From NCBI GenBank assembly GCA_965276715.1, contig OZ255622.1:2790001-2854000 (forward strand): DNA of 64,000 nucleotides. Direction: 5' to 3'. The notes under the pieces are model-generated. The model did not search any database and was not told where the DNA came from. It saw only the letters and a program-made list of their open reading frames with translations. Source of the DNA: CAXTPV01 sp965276715 (lineage in GTDB: Bacteria > Pseudomonadota > Alphaproteobacteria > Acetobacterales > Acetobacteraceae). The number at the start of each line of letters is the position of its first letter. Position 1 is the first letter of the stretch. Shown here piece after piece: positions 19,169 through 28,542 of this stretch. The translations under genes and the position numbers were made by a program.

Positions 19169-20686
19169 ATGAGACGCGAGGCCTCGGACGCGGCACCCGC
19201 GTACGCGCGCGTGCCGATCATGGAGCTTCGCGGCGTCGACAAGCGCTATCCCGGAACCCATGCGCTCAAGCCATGCGATCTGGCATTCGCCGAAGGCGAG
19301 ATCCATGCGCTGGTGGGCGAGAACGGCGCCGGCAAGTCGACGATGATCAAGGTGCTGACGGGCGCCGTCGCGCGCACGTCGGGGACCATCCTCTGGCGTG
19401 GTGAGGAGATCGCGCTTGCCACGCCGCAGGACGCGATCGCGCGCGGCATCAACGCGGTCCACCAGGAGGTCGTGCTGTGCCGCCATCTCCGGGTCGCGGC
19501 CAACATGTTCCTCGGCGACGAGCGCCTGTCGGGCGTGCTGCTGCGCGAGCGCGACATGCGCCGGCACGCGCAGGCGGTCCTGGACGATCTCGGGTTCTCG
19601 ATCGACGCCGGCGCCCAGCTCGCCGATCTGACCATCGGCCAGCAGCAGCTGGTGGCGACCGCGCGCGCGGCCATGCGCGGCACGCGCTTCCTGATCCTCG
19701 ACGAGCCCACCGGCTACCTGACACGGCAGGAGACCGACCAGTTGTTCCGCCTGGTCCGCCGCCTCAACGCGGAAGGCGTGACCATCGTCTATATCAGTCA
19801 TCGCATGGAGGAGATCTTCGAGCTCGCCGGCCGCGTCACGACCTTGCGCGACGGCACGTTGATCTCGACCCGGAACGTCGCCGAGACCGACGAGCGCGCA
19901 TTGATCCGCGACATGGTCGCGCGCCCGCTCGCGGACGTGCATCACAAGGAAGCGGTCGCGCTCGGCGCGCCCATGCTCGCGGTCAAGGGTCTGAGCGGCC
20001 CCGGCTTCTCCGATGTCTCGCTCGATGTGCGCGCGGGCGAGATCGTGGGCCTCTATGGACTGATCGGCGCCGGCCGCAGCGAATTCGCGCAATGCCTGTT
20101 CGGCCGTACCAGGCGCACCGCGGGCGAAATCGTCTTCAAGGGCAACGCGTTCGACGTGCATAGCGAGCGTCACGCGATCGACGCCGGCATGGCGCTGGTG
20201 CCGGAAAGCCGTCGCGACCAGGGGCTCTGCCTGACGCTCGGCGTCGGCTTCAATCTCAATCTGCCGATCTTCGACCGCCTCGGCCGCGCCGGTCTCGTCA
20301 ACGGCCAGGCCGAACGCCAGGCGGCTGCCAGGCAGGTCGCCGACCTGGCGATCGTCGCGCGCTCCGCCAAGTCACCGGCCGCCACGCTGTCGGGAGGCAA
20401 CCAGCAGAAGGTGGTGATCGGCAAGTGGCTCGGTCACGGCGCCGATCTGTTCATCTTCGACGAGCCCACCGTCGGCGTCGACGTCGGCACCAAATCGGAG
20501 ATCTACCGGATCTTCACGCGCCTGCTGCGCGACGGCGCTGCCATCATCCTGATCTCGTCTTATCTGCCCGAGGTGCACGACTTGTCCGACCGCCTGCACG
20601 TCTTTCGCGCTGGCCGCTTGGTGGCGAGCCATGTCTCCCGCGACGTCACCGCCGAGACCATCCTGGCGGAGGCGATCGGTGGCTGA
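19169..20686 (+). CDS. Sugar ABC transporter ATP-binding protein, dual-domain RbsA/MglA type
   Basis: A 505-residue protein with two fused ABC domains. Domain 1 has Walker A GENGAGKST, signature TIGQQQL and Walker B FLILDEPT. Domain 2 has a degenerate Walker A (GLIGAGRSE), signature LSGGNQQKV and Walker B LFIFDEPTVGVD. This asymmetry is usual for carbohydrate importers of the CUT2 class. It lies 7 nt after the binding-protein gene. An internal ATG (MELRGVDKRY, about residue 18) could be the real start. Confidence 0.95.
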   Translation: MRREASDAAPAYARVPIMELRGVDKRYPGTHALKPCDLAFAEGEIHALVGENGAGKSTMIKVLTGAVARTSGTILWRGEEIALATPQDAIARGINAVHQEVVLCRHLRVAANMFLGDERLSGVLLRERDMRRHAQAVLDDLGFSIDAGAQLADLTIGQQQLVATARAAMRGTRFLILDEPTGYLTRQETDQLFRLVRRLNAEGVTIVYISHRMEEIFELAGRVTTLRDGTLISTRNVAETDERALIRDMVARPLADVHHKEAVALGAPMLAVKGLSGPGFSDVSLDVRAGEIVGLYGLIGAGRSEFAQCLFGRTRRTAGEIVFKGNAFDVHSERHAIDAGMALVPESRRDQGLCLTLGVGFNLNLPIFDRLGRAGLVNGQAERQAAARQVADLAIVARSAKSPAATLSGGNQQKVVIGKWLGHGADLFIFDEPTVGVDVGTKSEIYRIFTRLLRDGAAIILISSYLPEVHDLSDRLHVFRAGRLVASHVSRDVTAETILAEAIGG

Positions 20687-21656
20687 CGCCATCAGGGTCG
20701 CCGCGCGGCCCGCGGCCACGCGCCCGGCCTGGATCGGCGGCCTGCTCAACCTGACGCTGGTCGGCCTGCTGCTGCTGTTGTGGGCGGTGCTGTCGTTCAC
20801 GACCGACAGTTTCGCCACCCACGGCAACTTCACCAACCTGATGCGCCAGGCCTCGCTCTGGACGATCATCGCGATCGGCGAGACCTTCGTCATCATCACC
20901 GCGGGCATCGATCTGTCGGTCGGCGCCGTCGTCGGCCTTGCGAGCACCATGGTGGCGCTGCTGCTGACCGCGCACATGTCGATCCTCGTCTCGTGCCTGC
21001 TCACGCTGGTTCTCGGCGTCGCCATCGGCGTGTTCCACGGCTTCGCGATCGTCCAGATGCGTCTGCCGCCCTTCATCACCACGCTGGCGACACTGACCGC
21101 GCTGCGCGGCATCGGCCTGCTGATGACCGGCGGCCAGACCATCTCGGGCATGCCAGAGAGCTTCGGCGACTTCTCGCGCGGCACGTTCCTCGGGGTTCCG
21201 AATCTCTTCGTGATGGTCATCGTCGTTGCCGTTCCGGCCTACGTGCTGCTGCACCATACCCGCTGGGGCCGCTACCTGTTCGCCACCGGCAGCAACCCGG
21301 AGGCGGCGCGCCTGTCAGGCGTGCATGTCGGGCGCACGATCTATCTCGCCTACATCGTCTCGGCGACGCTCGCCGCACTCGCCGGCATCCTCACCGCGTC
21401 GCGGATCGGCGTCGGGGTCGCCACCACCGGCGACGGCTGGGAGCTGCAGGCGATCGCCTCGTCGGTGATCGGCGGCGCGTCGCTGTTCGGCGCGGTCGGC
21501 TCGGTGCTCGGTCCGGTGCTCGGGGCCGGCCTGCTCACGACCATCAACAACGGCGCCAACCTGCTCAACGTCAATCCGTTCTGGCAACGGATCATCACCG
21601 GCGGCCTGATCCTGGTGATCGTCTATTTCGACCAGCGCCGCCGGAGGCGGGCATGA
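20679..21656 (+). CDS. Sugar ABC transporter permease (RbsC type)
   Basis: A 325-residue inner-membrane permease with about ten helices. Conserved CUT2 segments are visible: GETFVIITAGIDLSVGAVVGL, the LPPFITTLATLTALRGIGLLMTGG stretch and GRYLFATGSNPEAARLSGV. The GTG start at 20679 overlaps the stop of the ATPase gene and has GGAGG 7 nt upstream. It forms the transport channel with the dual ATPase. Confidence 0.94.
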   Translation: MADAIRVAARPAATRPAWIGGLLNLTLVGLLLLLWAVLSFTTDSFATHGNFTNLMRQASLWTIIAIGETFVIITAGIDLSVGAVVGLASTMVALLLTAHMSILVSCLLTLVLGVAIGVFHGFAIVQMRLPPFITTLATLTALRGIGLLMTGGQTISGMPESFGDFSRGTFLGVPNLFVMVIVVAVPAYVLLHHTRWGRYLFATGSNPEAARLSGVHVGRTIYLAYIVSATLAALAGILTASRIGVGVATTGDGWELQAIASSVIGGASLFGAVGSVLGPVLGAGLLTTINNGANLLNVNPFWQRIITGGLILVIVYFDQRRRRRA

Positions 21657-22654
21657 TCACGCGCCGCCCGCTCGGGCGCACCGGGCTCGACGTCACCGAG
21701 ATCTCGTTCGGCGCCGCCAGCATCGGCAATCTCTATCGTGCCATCAGCGACGAGGATGCCGATGCGACGCTCGAGGCCGCCTGGACCTGCGGCATCCGCT
21801 TCTTCGACACAGCACCCTTCTACGGCCATGGCCTGTCCGAGCGCAGGCTGGGCGACTTCCTGCGCACCAAACCGGCGAACGACTACGTGCTGGCCACCAA
21901 GGTCGGGCGCAGGCTGGTCCCGGTGGCGTTCGACGCGGTTCCCGATCATGGGTTCGTCCGACCGCTGCCGTTCAAGCCGGACTTCGACTACTCCTATGAC
22001 GGCATCATGCGCTCGATCGAGCACTCCCATGCGCGGCTCGGACTGAACCGGATCGACGTCGCCTGGATCCACGACATCGGCATTCTCACCCACGCCGACG
22101 CGAACCAGGGTCATCTCGACGCCCTGTTCTCCGGCGGCCTGCGGGCACTGGAAAACCTCAAATCTTCCGGCGCCATCCGGGCCTACGGCCTCGGCGTCAA
22201 CGAGGTGGAGGTCTGTCTCGACGTGATGGCGCGCGCGCCGATCGATGCGATCCTGCTCGCCGGCCGCTACACGTTGCTCGACCGTTCGGCGAGCGACACC
22301 CTGCTGCCGCTCTGCGTCGAGCGGCAGACCTCCCTCGTCATCGGCGGCGTGTTCAATTCCGGGATCCTCGCGACCGGCCCCGTGCCGGGCGCCAACTTCG
22401 ATTACGGGCCGGCCAGCGACGACATCCTCGCGTGCGTGCGCGGGCTCCAGGGCGTGGCGGACCGACATCGCGTCTCGCTTGCGGCGGCCTCCATGCAGTT
22501 CCCGATGCAGCATCCGGTGGTCGCCTCGGTCCTGATCGGAACCGCGAAACGCGCGAGCCTTTCGCGCAATCTCGATCTTCTGAAGGAACCGATGCCCGAC
22601 ACCATCTGGACCGACTTCGAGCCCCACACCCTTCGCGGCCGGGTCGCGCGATGA
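21653..22654 (+). CDS. Aldo/keto reductase, aldose (L-fucose/L-galactose type) 1-dehydrogenase
   Basis: A 333-residue AKR. Catalytic residues are visible: Asp in RFFDTAPFYGHG with Tyr, Lys in VLATKVGR and His in VAWIHDIG. The GHGLSERRLGDFL pattern and length match D-threo-aldose/L-fucose/L-galactose 1-dehydrogenases, which oxidise the anomeric carbon to a lactone with NAD(P)+. The ATG overlaps the stop of the permease gene. A lactonase gene at the end of the operon would handle the product. Confidence 0.87.
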   Translation: MITRRPLGRTGLDVTEISFGAASIGNLYRAISDEDADATLEAAWTCGIRFFDTAPFYGHGLSERRLGDFLRTKPANDYVLATKVGRRLVPVAFDAVPDHGFVRPLPFKPDFDYSYDGIMRSIEHSHARLGLNRIDVAWIHDIGILTHADANQGHLDALFSGGLRALENLKSSGAIRAYGLGVNEVEVCLDVMARAPIDAILLAGRYTLLDRSASDTLLPLCVERQTSLVIGGVFNSGILATGPVPGANFDYGPASDDILACVRGLQGVADRHRVSLAAASMQFPMQHPVVASVLIGTAKRASLSRNLDLLKEPMPDTIWTDFEPHTLRGRVAR

Positions 22655-23658
22655 AGGTGCTCGTCTGCGGCAAGCCCGGGACCCTGACCCTCGAGGAACG
22701 ACCCGATCCGCAGCCCGGCCCGAACGAGGTCGTCGTCCGCATCCGGCGCGTCGGCGTCTGCGGCACCGATTTCCATATCTTCGCGGGCAAGCATCCGTAT
22801 CTCGCCTATCCGCGCATCATGGGTCACGAACTGGCCGGCGAGATCGCATCCGCTCCGAGCGGCAGCGCGTTGCGGCCGGGGGAGACCGCCTATGTCGTGC
22901 CCTACATCTCCTGCGGGCAATGCCGCGCCTGCGAGCGGGGCCTGACCAATGCCTGCCGCAGGCTCAGCGTGCTCGGCGTCCACCAGGACGGCGGCATGGC
23001 GGAATATCTCGCGGTGCCCGAGAACAACGTCGTGGTCGCGGACGATCTCGGATTGGACGACGCGGCGATGATCGAGTTCCTCGCCATCGGCGCGCACGGC
23101 ATCCGTCGCGGCGGCGTCGGGCCGGACGACCGCATGCTCGTCATCGGCGCGGGCCCGATCGGCATGGCGGCGATCGTGTTCGCGGGCCTGCGCGGCGCCG
23201 ATGTCACCGCGCTCGACACCAGGCGCGATCGCCTCGATGTCGCCCGCGCGTCACTCGGCGCGCGGACGACGCATCTGTCCGCGACCGTTCAGCAGGAGTT
23301 CGAAGAGGCGACCAATGGCGATCTGTTCGATGTCGTCGTGGACGCGACCGGCAACGCGGGCTCCATCTCGCGCGGCCTCGACTTCGTGGGACACGGCGGC
23401 CGCCACGTGCTGCTGAGCGTCGTGCGCGAGGATCTCGTCTTTCCCGATCCCGAATTCCACAAGCGCGAGACGACGCTGCTCGCGAGCCGCAACGCGCTGC
23501 CGGCCGACTTCGCCGAGGTCGTCACGCAGATGCGCGCCGGCCGGATTCCCACCCAGGCGTTGCGCACCCACCGCGCGACGCTCGCCGACGCGCCGCGCTG
23601 TTTCGAGGACTGGCTGCGGCCGGAGGCGGGCGTCATCAAGGCCGTGCTGGAGGTCTGA
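22651..23658 (+). CDS. Zinc-dependent alcohol dehydrogenase, L-galactonate/L-idonate 5-dehydrogenase-like
   Basis: A 335-residue MDR enzyme. Catalytic zinc ligands are in GVCGTDFH and GHELAGE. The structural zinc cysteines are CGQCRACERGLTNAC. The Rossmann motif is VIGAGPIGMAAI followed by DTRRDR. In E. coli a relative (LgoD) oxidises L-galactonate at C5 to D-tagaturonate. With a tagaturonate-reductase-like gene immediately downstream, that reaction is the likely one here. The ATG overlaps the stop of the AKR gene. Confidence 0.85.
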   Translation: MKVLVCGKPGTLTLEERPDPQPGPNEVVVRIRRVGVCGTDFHIFAGKHPYLAYPRIMGHELAGEIASAPSGSALRPGETAYVVPYISCGQCRACERGLTNACRRLSVLGVHQDGGMAEYLAVPENNVVVADDLGLDDAAMIEFLAIGAHGIRRGGVGPDDRMLVIGAGPIGMAAIVFAGLRGADVTALDTRRDRLDVARASLGARTTHLSATVQQEFEEATNGDLFDVVVDATGNAGSISRGLDFVGHGGRHVLLSVVREDLVFPDPEFHKRETTLLASRNALPADFAEVVTQMRAGRIPTQALRTHRATLADAPRCFEDWLRPEAGVIKAVLEV

Positions 23659-23665
23659 GCGCATC

Positions 23666-24763
23666 ATGACGCCGATCGTCCAGTTCGGAACCAGCCGCTT
23701 CCTGCAGGCGCATGTCGACCTCTTTCTCAGCGAGGCGTTCTCGCCCGTGGCCGGGGAAGGACCGGTGACGATCGTCCAGACGACCGCTTCGGCCGAACGG
23801 GCAGGGCGGGTGGCCGCCTTCGACGCCGGCCATTATCCGGTCCGCCTGCTTGGCTTGCGCGACGGCTCGGTCATCGACCGGACGATCGAGGTGCGCAGCG
23901 TCGCCCGCGGCCTCGCCACGTCCGCGCATTGGCCGGAGATCGAACGCGTCTTCGTCGAGGAGGCCCGGACGATCATCTCCAACACCGGCGACCGCGGCTA
24001 CGATCTCGACCCGGCCGACCGCCCTGACGGCGACGTGCCGCGCGCCTTTCCCGCCAAGCTGCTGAAGCTGCTGCATGCCCGCTTCAGGGCCGGCGGCGAA
24101 CCCGTCGATCTCTATCCGTGCGAGCTGGTGGGCTCGAACGGCGACACGCTCCGCCGGATCGTGACGGCGCTTGCCGGCACCTGGTCGCTCGACGCGCGTT
24201 TTCGTGACTGGCTCGGCACCGAGTGCCGCTGGATCAATTCGCTCGTCGACCGCATCGTCTCCGCCCCGATCGAACCGGTCGGCGCGATCGCGGAACCCTA
24301 CGCTTTGTGGGCGATCGAGGCGCAGCCCGGAATCGTGCCGCCCTGCCGCCATGACGACATCGTGCTGACAGACCGCCTGGTCGATTACGAGCGCCGCAAG
24401 CTCCTGATCCTCAACCTCGGACACAGCTATCTCGTTGAGCTGTGGCGCGAACGGGGGTCGCCCGACGCCATGACGGTGCATCAGGCGATGAACGACACCG
24501 CGATGGCGCGCGCGCTCGACGACCTCTACGATCACGAAGTCCTGCCGGTGTTCGACGCACTCGGCATCGGCGACACCGCGCTTGCCTACCGCATGACGAC
24601 GGTGGAGCGGTTCTCCAACCCGTTCCTGGAGCATCGCCTCGCCGAGATCGCCATCAATCACGACGTCAAGCGGCTGCGGCGGTTCGCTTCCCTGGTGGCT
24701 CTCGCCGAGCAGCATGCGCCCGCGCTGCGCCAGCCGCGGCTTCGCGCTTCACTCGCTGGCTGA
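23666..24763 (+). CDS. Mannitol dehydrogenase family oxidoreductase, tagaturonate reductase-like
   Basis: A 365-residue protein of the UxaB/UxuB/MtlD family. It opens with QFGTSRFLQAHVDLF, has SNTGDRGY and LYPCELVGSNGD, and the catalytic lysine region appears as ERRKLLILNLGHSYL. Full-length UxaB enzymes are over 450 residues, so this is a compact version. In context it would reduce D-tagaturonate to D-altronate using NAD(P)H, feeding the dehydratase encoded 11 nt downstream. Confidence 0.8.
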   Translation: MTPIVQFGTSRFLQAHVDLFLSEAFSPVAGEGPVTIVQTTASAERAGRVAAFDAGHYPVRLLGLRDGSVIDRTIEVRSVARGLATSAHWPEIERVFVEEARTIISNTGDRGYDLDPADRPDGDVPRAFPAKLLKLLHARFRAGGEPVDLYPCELVGSNGDTLRRIVTALAGTWSLDARFRDWLGTECRWINSLVDRIVSAPIEPVGAIAEPYALWAIEAQPGIVPPCRHDDIVLTDRLVDYERRKLLILNLGHSYLVELWRERGSPDAMTVHQAMNDTAMARALDDLYDHEVLPVFDALGIGDTALAYRMTTVERFSNPFLEHRLAEIAINHDVKRLRRFASLVALAEQHAPALRQPRLRASLAG

Positions 24764-24774
24764 AAGGAGGCTGC

Positions 24775-26265
24775 GTGTCCGTCATCAGGCTGCACGAGGC
24801 AGACAATGTGCTGGTCTCGCTCGCACGCTGCGAGCCAGGAACCTCGTTCGCCGGCGTGGTCGCGCGTGCGTCGATCCCTGCCGGTCACAAGGTGGCCGCC
24901 GTCGCCATCCGCGCGGGCGAGCCGTTGCGCAAGTTCGGCCAGGTGATCGGGTTCGCGAAGTCCGACATCGAGGCGGGCGACTGGGTGCATGAGCACAATG
25001 TCGTCATCGGCGACGCCGAGATCCGCCTCGACGAGACCCGCTCGGCCCAGCCCGCACAGGCCACCGGTCCCGCCACGTTCGAGGGCTACCGGCGTGCGGA
25101 CGGACGCACCGGCACGCGCAACATGATCGGGATCGTCAGCACGGTGAACTGCTCGGCCACCGTCTGCCGGCTCGTCGCCCGCGAAGCCGAGCGAAGCGGG
25201 CTGCTCGACGATCATCCCGGCGTCGACGGCATCGTTCCGATCGTGCATGGCGCGGGTTGCGGCATGGGCGGCACCGGTGATGGGTTCGAGCTGCTCGCCC
25301 GCACGTTGCGCGGCTACGCCTCGCATCCGAATTTCGCCGCCGTGCTGATGATCGGCCTCGGTTGCGAGGTGATGCAGATCCCCCGGCTTGCCGCGAGCCT
25401 CGGTGCCAACCGCATCCATCCGCTCGTCATCCAGGAGTCGGGCGGCACGGCGAGCACGGTCGCGGCCGCGATCGCATTGCTGCGCGACATCCTGCCGGCC
25501 GCCGCCGACGCGCGGCGCGAGACGATCCCCGTCTGCGAACTCATCCTCGCCCTGCAATGCGGCGGCTCGGACGGCTATTCGGGACTGACCGCGAACCCGG
25601 CCCTCGGCGCCGCCGCCGACATCCTCATCGCCCACGGCGGCACCGCGATCCTGTCGGAGACGCCGGAAATCTATGGCGCCGAGCATCTGCTCACACGCCG
25701 CGCCGCGAACCCCGAGATCGCCAGGCAACTGATGGCGCGGATCGCCTGGTGGCGCGACTACACCGCGAGCCTCGGCGGCGAGATGAACAACAACCCCTCG
25801 CCCGGCAACAAGGCGGGCGGCCTGACCACGATCCTCGAGAAATCCCTGGGCGCGGTCGCCAAGGGCGGCACCTCGGCCCTGCGGGCCGTCTACGACTACG
25901 CGGCAACGGTCGACGCACGCGGCCTCGTCTTCATGGACACGCCGGGCTACGACCCGGTCTCGGCCACCGGCCAGATCGCCGGTGGCGCCAACATCCTCTG
26001 CTTCACGACCGGCCGTGGCTCCGCCTTCGGCTGCAAGCCCACGCCGTCGATCAAGCTCGCCACCAACTCCGATCTCTACCGCCGCATGCGCGACGACATG
26101 GACATCGATTGCGGCGACATCCTCGATGGCGTCTCCATCCGGCAGAAGGGCGAGGAGATCTACCGCCGCATCGTCGCCGTCGCTTCCGGCGAGAGATCGA
26201 AATCGGAACTGCTCGGCTATGGCGACAACGAGTTCGTGCCCTGGCAGCTCGGCGCGGTCATGTAG
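24775..26265 (+). CDS. uxaA: Altronate dehydratase family protein
   Basis: A 496-residue UxaA/GarD-family dehydratase. The N-terminal SAF domain (residues 1-90, IRLHEADNVLVSL ... DWVHEHNV) is followed by the catalytic part with GYRRADGRTGTRN, NCSATVC, HGAGCGM, LQCGGSDGYSGLTANPALG, NNNPSPGNKAGGLT and FTTGRGSAFGCKP. The cysteines and NP motif suit Fe-dependent dehydration of a sugar acid to a 2-keto-3-deoxy acid. A GTG start has a perfect AAAGGAGG upstream. The following kinase suggests KDG as product. Confidence 0.9.
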   Translation: MSVIRLHEADNVLVSLARCEPGTSFAGVVARASIPAGHKVAAVAIRAGEPLRKFGQVIGFAKSDIEAGDWVHEHNVVIGDAEIRLDETRSAQPAQATGPATFEGYRRADGRTGTRNMIGIVSTVNCSATVCRLVAREAERSGLLDDHPGVDGIVPIVHGAGCGMGGTGDGFELLARTLRGYASHPNFAAVLMIGLGCEVMQIPRLAASLGANRIHPLVIQESGGTASTVAAAIALLRDILPAAADARRETIPVCELILALQCGGSDGYSGLTANPALGAAADILIAHGGTAILSETPEIYGAEHLLTRRAANPEIARQLMARIAWWRDYTASLGGEMNNNPSPGNKAGGLTTILEKSLGAVAKGGTSALRAVYDYAATVDARGLVFMDTPGYDPVSATGQIAGGANILCFTTGRGSAFGCKPTPSIKLATNSDLYRRMRDDMDIDCGDILDGVSIRQKGEEIYRRIVAVASGERSKSELLGYGDNEFVPWQLGAVM

Positions 26266-26269
26266 GGCG

Positions 26270-27202
26270 ATGACGCGCACCGCTTGCCTCGGCGAATGCA
26301 TGGTCGAGCTGTTCGAGCGCCCCGACGGCCTGCTGCAGCGTGGCTTCGGCGGCGACACGCTCAACACCGCGATCTACCTCGCCCGCCTGGGCCTCGCGGT
26401 CGACTACGTGACCGCGCTCGGCCTCGATCCGTTCAGCGACGACATGCTGCGCGCCTGGCGCCACGAAGGGATCGGGACCGATCTCGTCCTTCGCTGCGAG
26501 GACGCCCTGCCAGGGCTCTATCTGATCCAGACCGGCGAGACCGGTGAGCGGCGTTTCTCCTACTGGCGCGACAGCGCGCCGGTCCGCCGCCTGTTCACGA
26601 TGCCCGAAATCGCACGCGTCGAAGCGTCGCTTGCCGGCCACGACATCCTCTATCTGTCCGGCATCACGCTGTCGCTGTTCGATCCGCCGTCGCGTGCGCG
26701 CCTGTTCGGCATGATCGATGATCTTCGCGGGTCGGGCTGCAGGATCGCCTTCGACACCAACTTCCGGCCCCGCGGCTGGCCGGATCGCGACGCCGCACGC
26801 CACACCTACCGCGCCATGCTCGCGCGGACCGACCTGCTGCTCGCGGGCGCGGAGGATCTGATCCTCCTGGACGGCCTTGCCGACCACGATGACATCGCGT
26901 CCAGGCTGCGCGCCTCCTGCCCGGGCGAAATCGTCCTCAAATTGGCCGACCCGGGCTGTCTCGTGGCGGAGGAGGGTGGATGGCTGCATGTGCCGGGCCT
27001 CGCCGTCGCCGCGGTCGCCGACACCACCGCGGCCGGCGACAGTTTCGCCGCCGCCTACATCGCCGCGCGCGAGGGCGGCCGGACGCCGGCCGAAGCGGCG
27101 CGCGACGGGCATCGCCTCGCGTCGCTCGTCGTCCAGCATCGCGGCGCGATCATACCGGCCCACCTCATGCCAGACAGGGAATTTCATGCTCAAGGGACTT
27201 GA
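26270..27202 (+). CDS. kdgK: PfkB family kinase, probable 2-dehydro-3-deoxygluconokinase
   Basis: A 310-residue ribokinase-fold enzyme. It has GECMVELFERPDG and GFGGDTLNTAIYLARLG at the N-terminus (substrate site), FDTNFRPRGWPD typical of KDG kinases, and the C-terminal DTTAAGDSFAAAYI, with the catalytic aspartate in AAGDS. It would phosphorylate KDG to KDPG for Entner-Doudoroff cleavage. It begins 4 nt after the dehydratase stop. No KDPG aldolase lies in the window. Confidence 0.88.
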   Translation: MTRTACLGECMVELFERPDGLLQRGFGGDTLNTAIYLARLGLAVDYVTALGLDPFSDDMLRAWRHEGIGTDLVLRCEDALPGLYLIQTGETGERRFSYWRDSAPVRRLFTMPEIARVEASLAGHDILYLSGITLSLFDPPSRARLFGMIDDLRGSGCRIAFDTNFRPRGWPDRDAARHTYRAMLARTDLLLAGAEDLILLDGLADHDDIASRLRASCPGEIVLKLADPGCLVAEEGGWLHVPGLAVAAVADTTAAGDSFAAAYIAAREGGRTPAEAARDGHRLASLVVQHRGAIIPAHLMPDREFHAQGT

Positions 27203-27608
27203 CCCGCTGCTGTCGCCCGACCTGCTTCACGCGCTGGCTTCCATGGGCCATGGCGACACGATCGCGCTGGTGGACGCCAATTTTCCGGCCGCCGGCAACG
27301 CGCGGCGCCTCGTGGCACTGCCTTGCATCGATGTGGTCAGTGCCGCGCGCGCCGTCCTGTCCCTGCTGCCGCTCGACGCCTTCGTCGATGCGCCCGCCAC
27401 GACCATGCAGGTCGTGGGCGATCCGCACGCCGTGCCCGACATCATCGAGGAACTGACACGTCTGGTGACCGGCACCGGCGCGCCGGCGCCGGCCGCGATC
27501 GAGCGGTTCGCCTTCTACACCGAGGCCAGGGCCGCCTTCGCCATCCTGCAGACCGGCGAGCGCCGCCTCTATGGCAACATCATCCTGCGCAAGGGCGTGA
27601 TCGAGTGA
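27186..27608 (+). CDS. RbsD/FucU family sugar mutarotase
   Basis: A 140-residue protein of the RbsD/FucU fold: MLKGLDPLLSPDLLHALASMGHGDTIALVDANFP carries the GHGD and DANFP motifs with the catalytic His and Asp. A late Tyr-containing segment (YTEARAAFAILQTGERRLYGN) completes the site. FucU interconverts L-fucose anomers and also handles related galacto-configured sugars. This supports an L-fucose- or L-galactose-like substrate for the operon. It overlaps the end of the kinase gene. Confidence 0.88.
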   Translation: MLKGLDPLLSPDLLHALASMGHGDTIALVDANFPAAGNARRLVALPCIDVVSAARAVLSLLPLDAFVDAPATTMQVVGDPHAVPDIIEELTRLVTGTGAPAPAAIERFAFYTEARAAFAILQTGERRLYGNIILRKGVIE

Positions 27609-28441
27609 TCGTCGACGCCCATCATCATGTCTGGCAGCTCTCGCGCGGCGACTATGACTGGCCGACGCCCGGCATGGCGATCCACCGCGACTACGGGCTG
27701 GATGATCTGGATCGCGTCCGCGGCGACGTCTCCGCGACCGTCCTGGTCCAGACGACGGCCACCGATGCCGAAACCGATTTCATGCTTTCGGTGGCGGCAT
27801 CGTCGGCGGGTCTCGTCCGCGGCGTCGTCGGCTGGACCGACCTCGGCGCACCGGGAGCGGCCGCACGGATCGGCATGCTCGCCGCACGCCAGCCACTGGT
27901 GGGTCTGCGCCCGATGCTGCAGAACCTGCTGGATCCGGAATGGATTCTTCGCGACGACGTCTCGCCGGGTCTTCACGCCATGACCCGATCCGGGCTCACG
28001 CTCGACCTGCTGATCCTGCCCCGGCAGCTCGCCCTGGTCCCGATCCTGGCGGACGCGCATCCGGCGCTTGCAATGGTCATCGACCATGCCGCCAAGCCGA
28101 GGGTCGCGGCCGGGCTGTTCCAGCCTTGGGCCGACGACATCGCACGCGCGGCGCAGGCGCCGAACGTGTTCTGCAAGCTGTCGGGCCTGGTCACCGAGGC
28201 ATCCGATGACTGGGCGGTCGAGCATCTGCGCCCCTATGTCGATCATCTGCTCGCCGTCTTCGGCCCCGAACGCCTGATGTGGGGCAGCGACTGGCCGGTG
28301 GTCGACCTCGCCGGCGGCTACGGCGCCTGGGCAGAAGCCACCGAGAGGCTGCTCGCCGGCGTCGATCCCGGCGGCCGCGCGCGAATTCGCGGCGGCGCCG
28401 CCCGATCGTTCTACCGTCTCGACAGGACCTGGCCGTCCTGA
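27605..28441 (+). CDS. Amidohydrolase-2 family sugar lactonase
   Basis: A 278-residue TIM-barrel amidohydrolase (COG3618 type). The metal-binding start IVDAHHHVW, the H in MVIDHAAKP and the D in LMWGSDWPVVDL are all present. Family members hydrolyse L-fucono-, L-rhamnono- or L-galactono-1,4-lactone. It would open the lactone formed by the AKR in this operon. A GTG start overlaps the FucU stop. Last gene of the operon. Confidence 0.85.
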   Translation: MIVDAHHHVWQLSRGDYDWPTPGMAIHRDYGLDDLDRVRGDVSATVLVQTTATDAETDFMLSVAASSAGLVRGVVGWTDLGAPGAAARIGMLAARQPLVGLRPMLQNLLDPEWILRDDVSPGLHAMTRSGLTLDLLILPRQLALVPILADAHPALAMVIDHAAKPRVAAGLFQPWADDIARAAQAPNVFCKLSGLVTEASDDWAVEHLRPYVDHLLAVFGPERLMWGSDWPVVDLAGGYGAWAEATERLLAGVDPGGRARIRGGAARSFYRLDRTWPS

Positions 28442-28476
28442 CCGGCGTCGGGCGCCTTGGACCTGCGCCCGGAACG

Positions 28477-28542
28477 ATGCTACAGGCCGTCGTCATGCAA
28501 AGCGTGCGCGCCACCGGTCTGCTTCGACTTATCTGCCCCTGA
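28477..28542 (+). CDS. Possible leucine leader peptide upstream of leuA
   Basis: A 21-codon ORF with an internal ATG at 28495 that would give the 15-residue MQSVRATGLLRLICP. Three leucine codons lie just before the stop, which sits at the base of a hairpin. Leader peptides of this form control leuA by attenuation in several proteobacteria. No strong ribosome-binding site is visible, so this is a candidate only. Confidence 0.4.
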   Translation: MLQAVVMQSVRATGLLRLICP

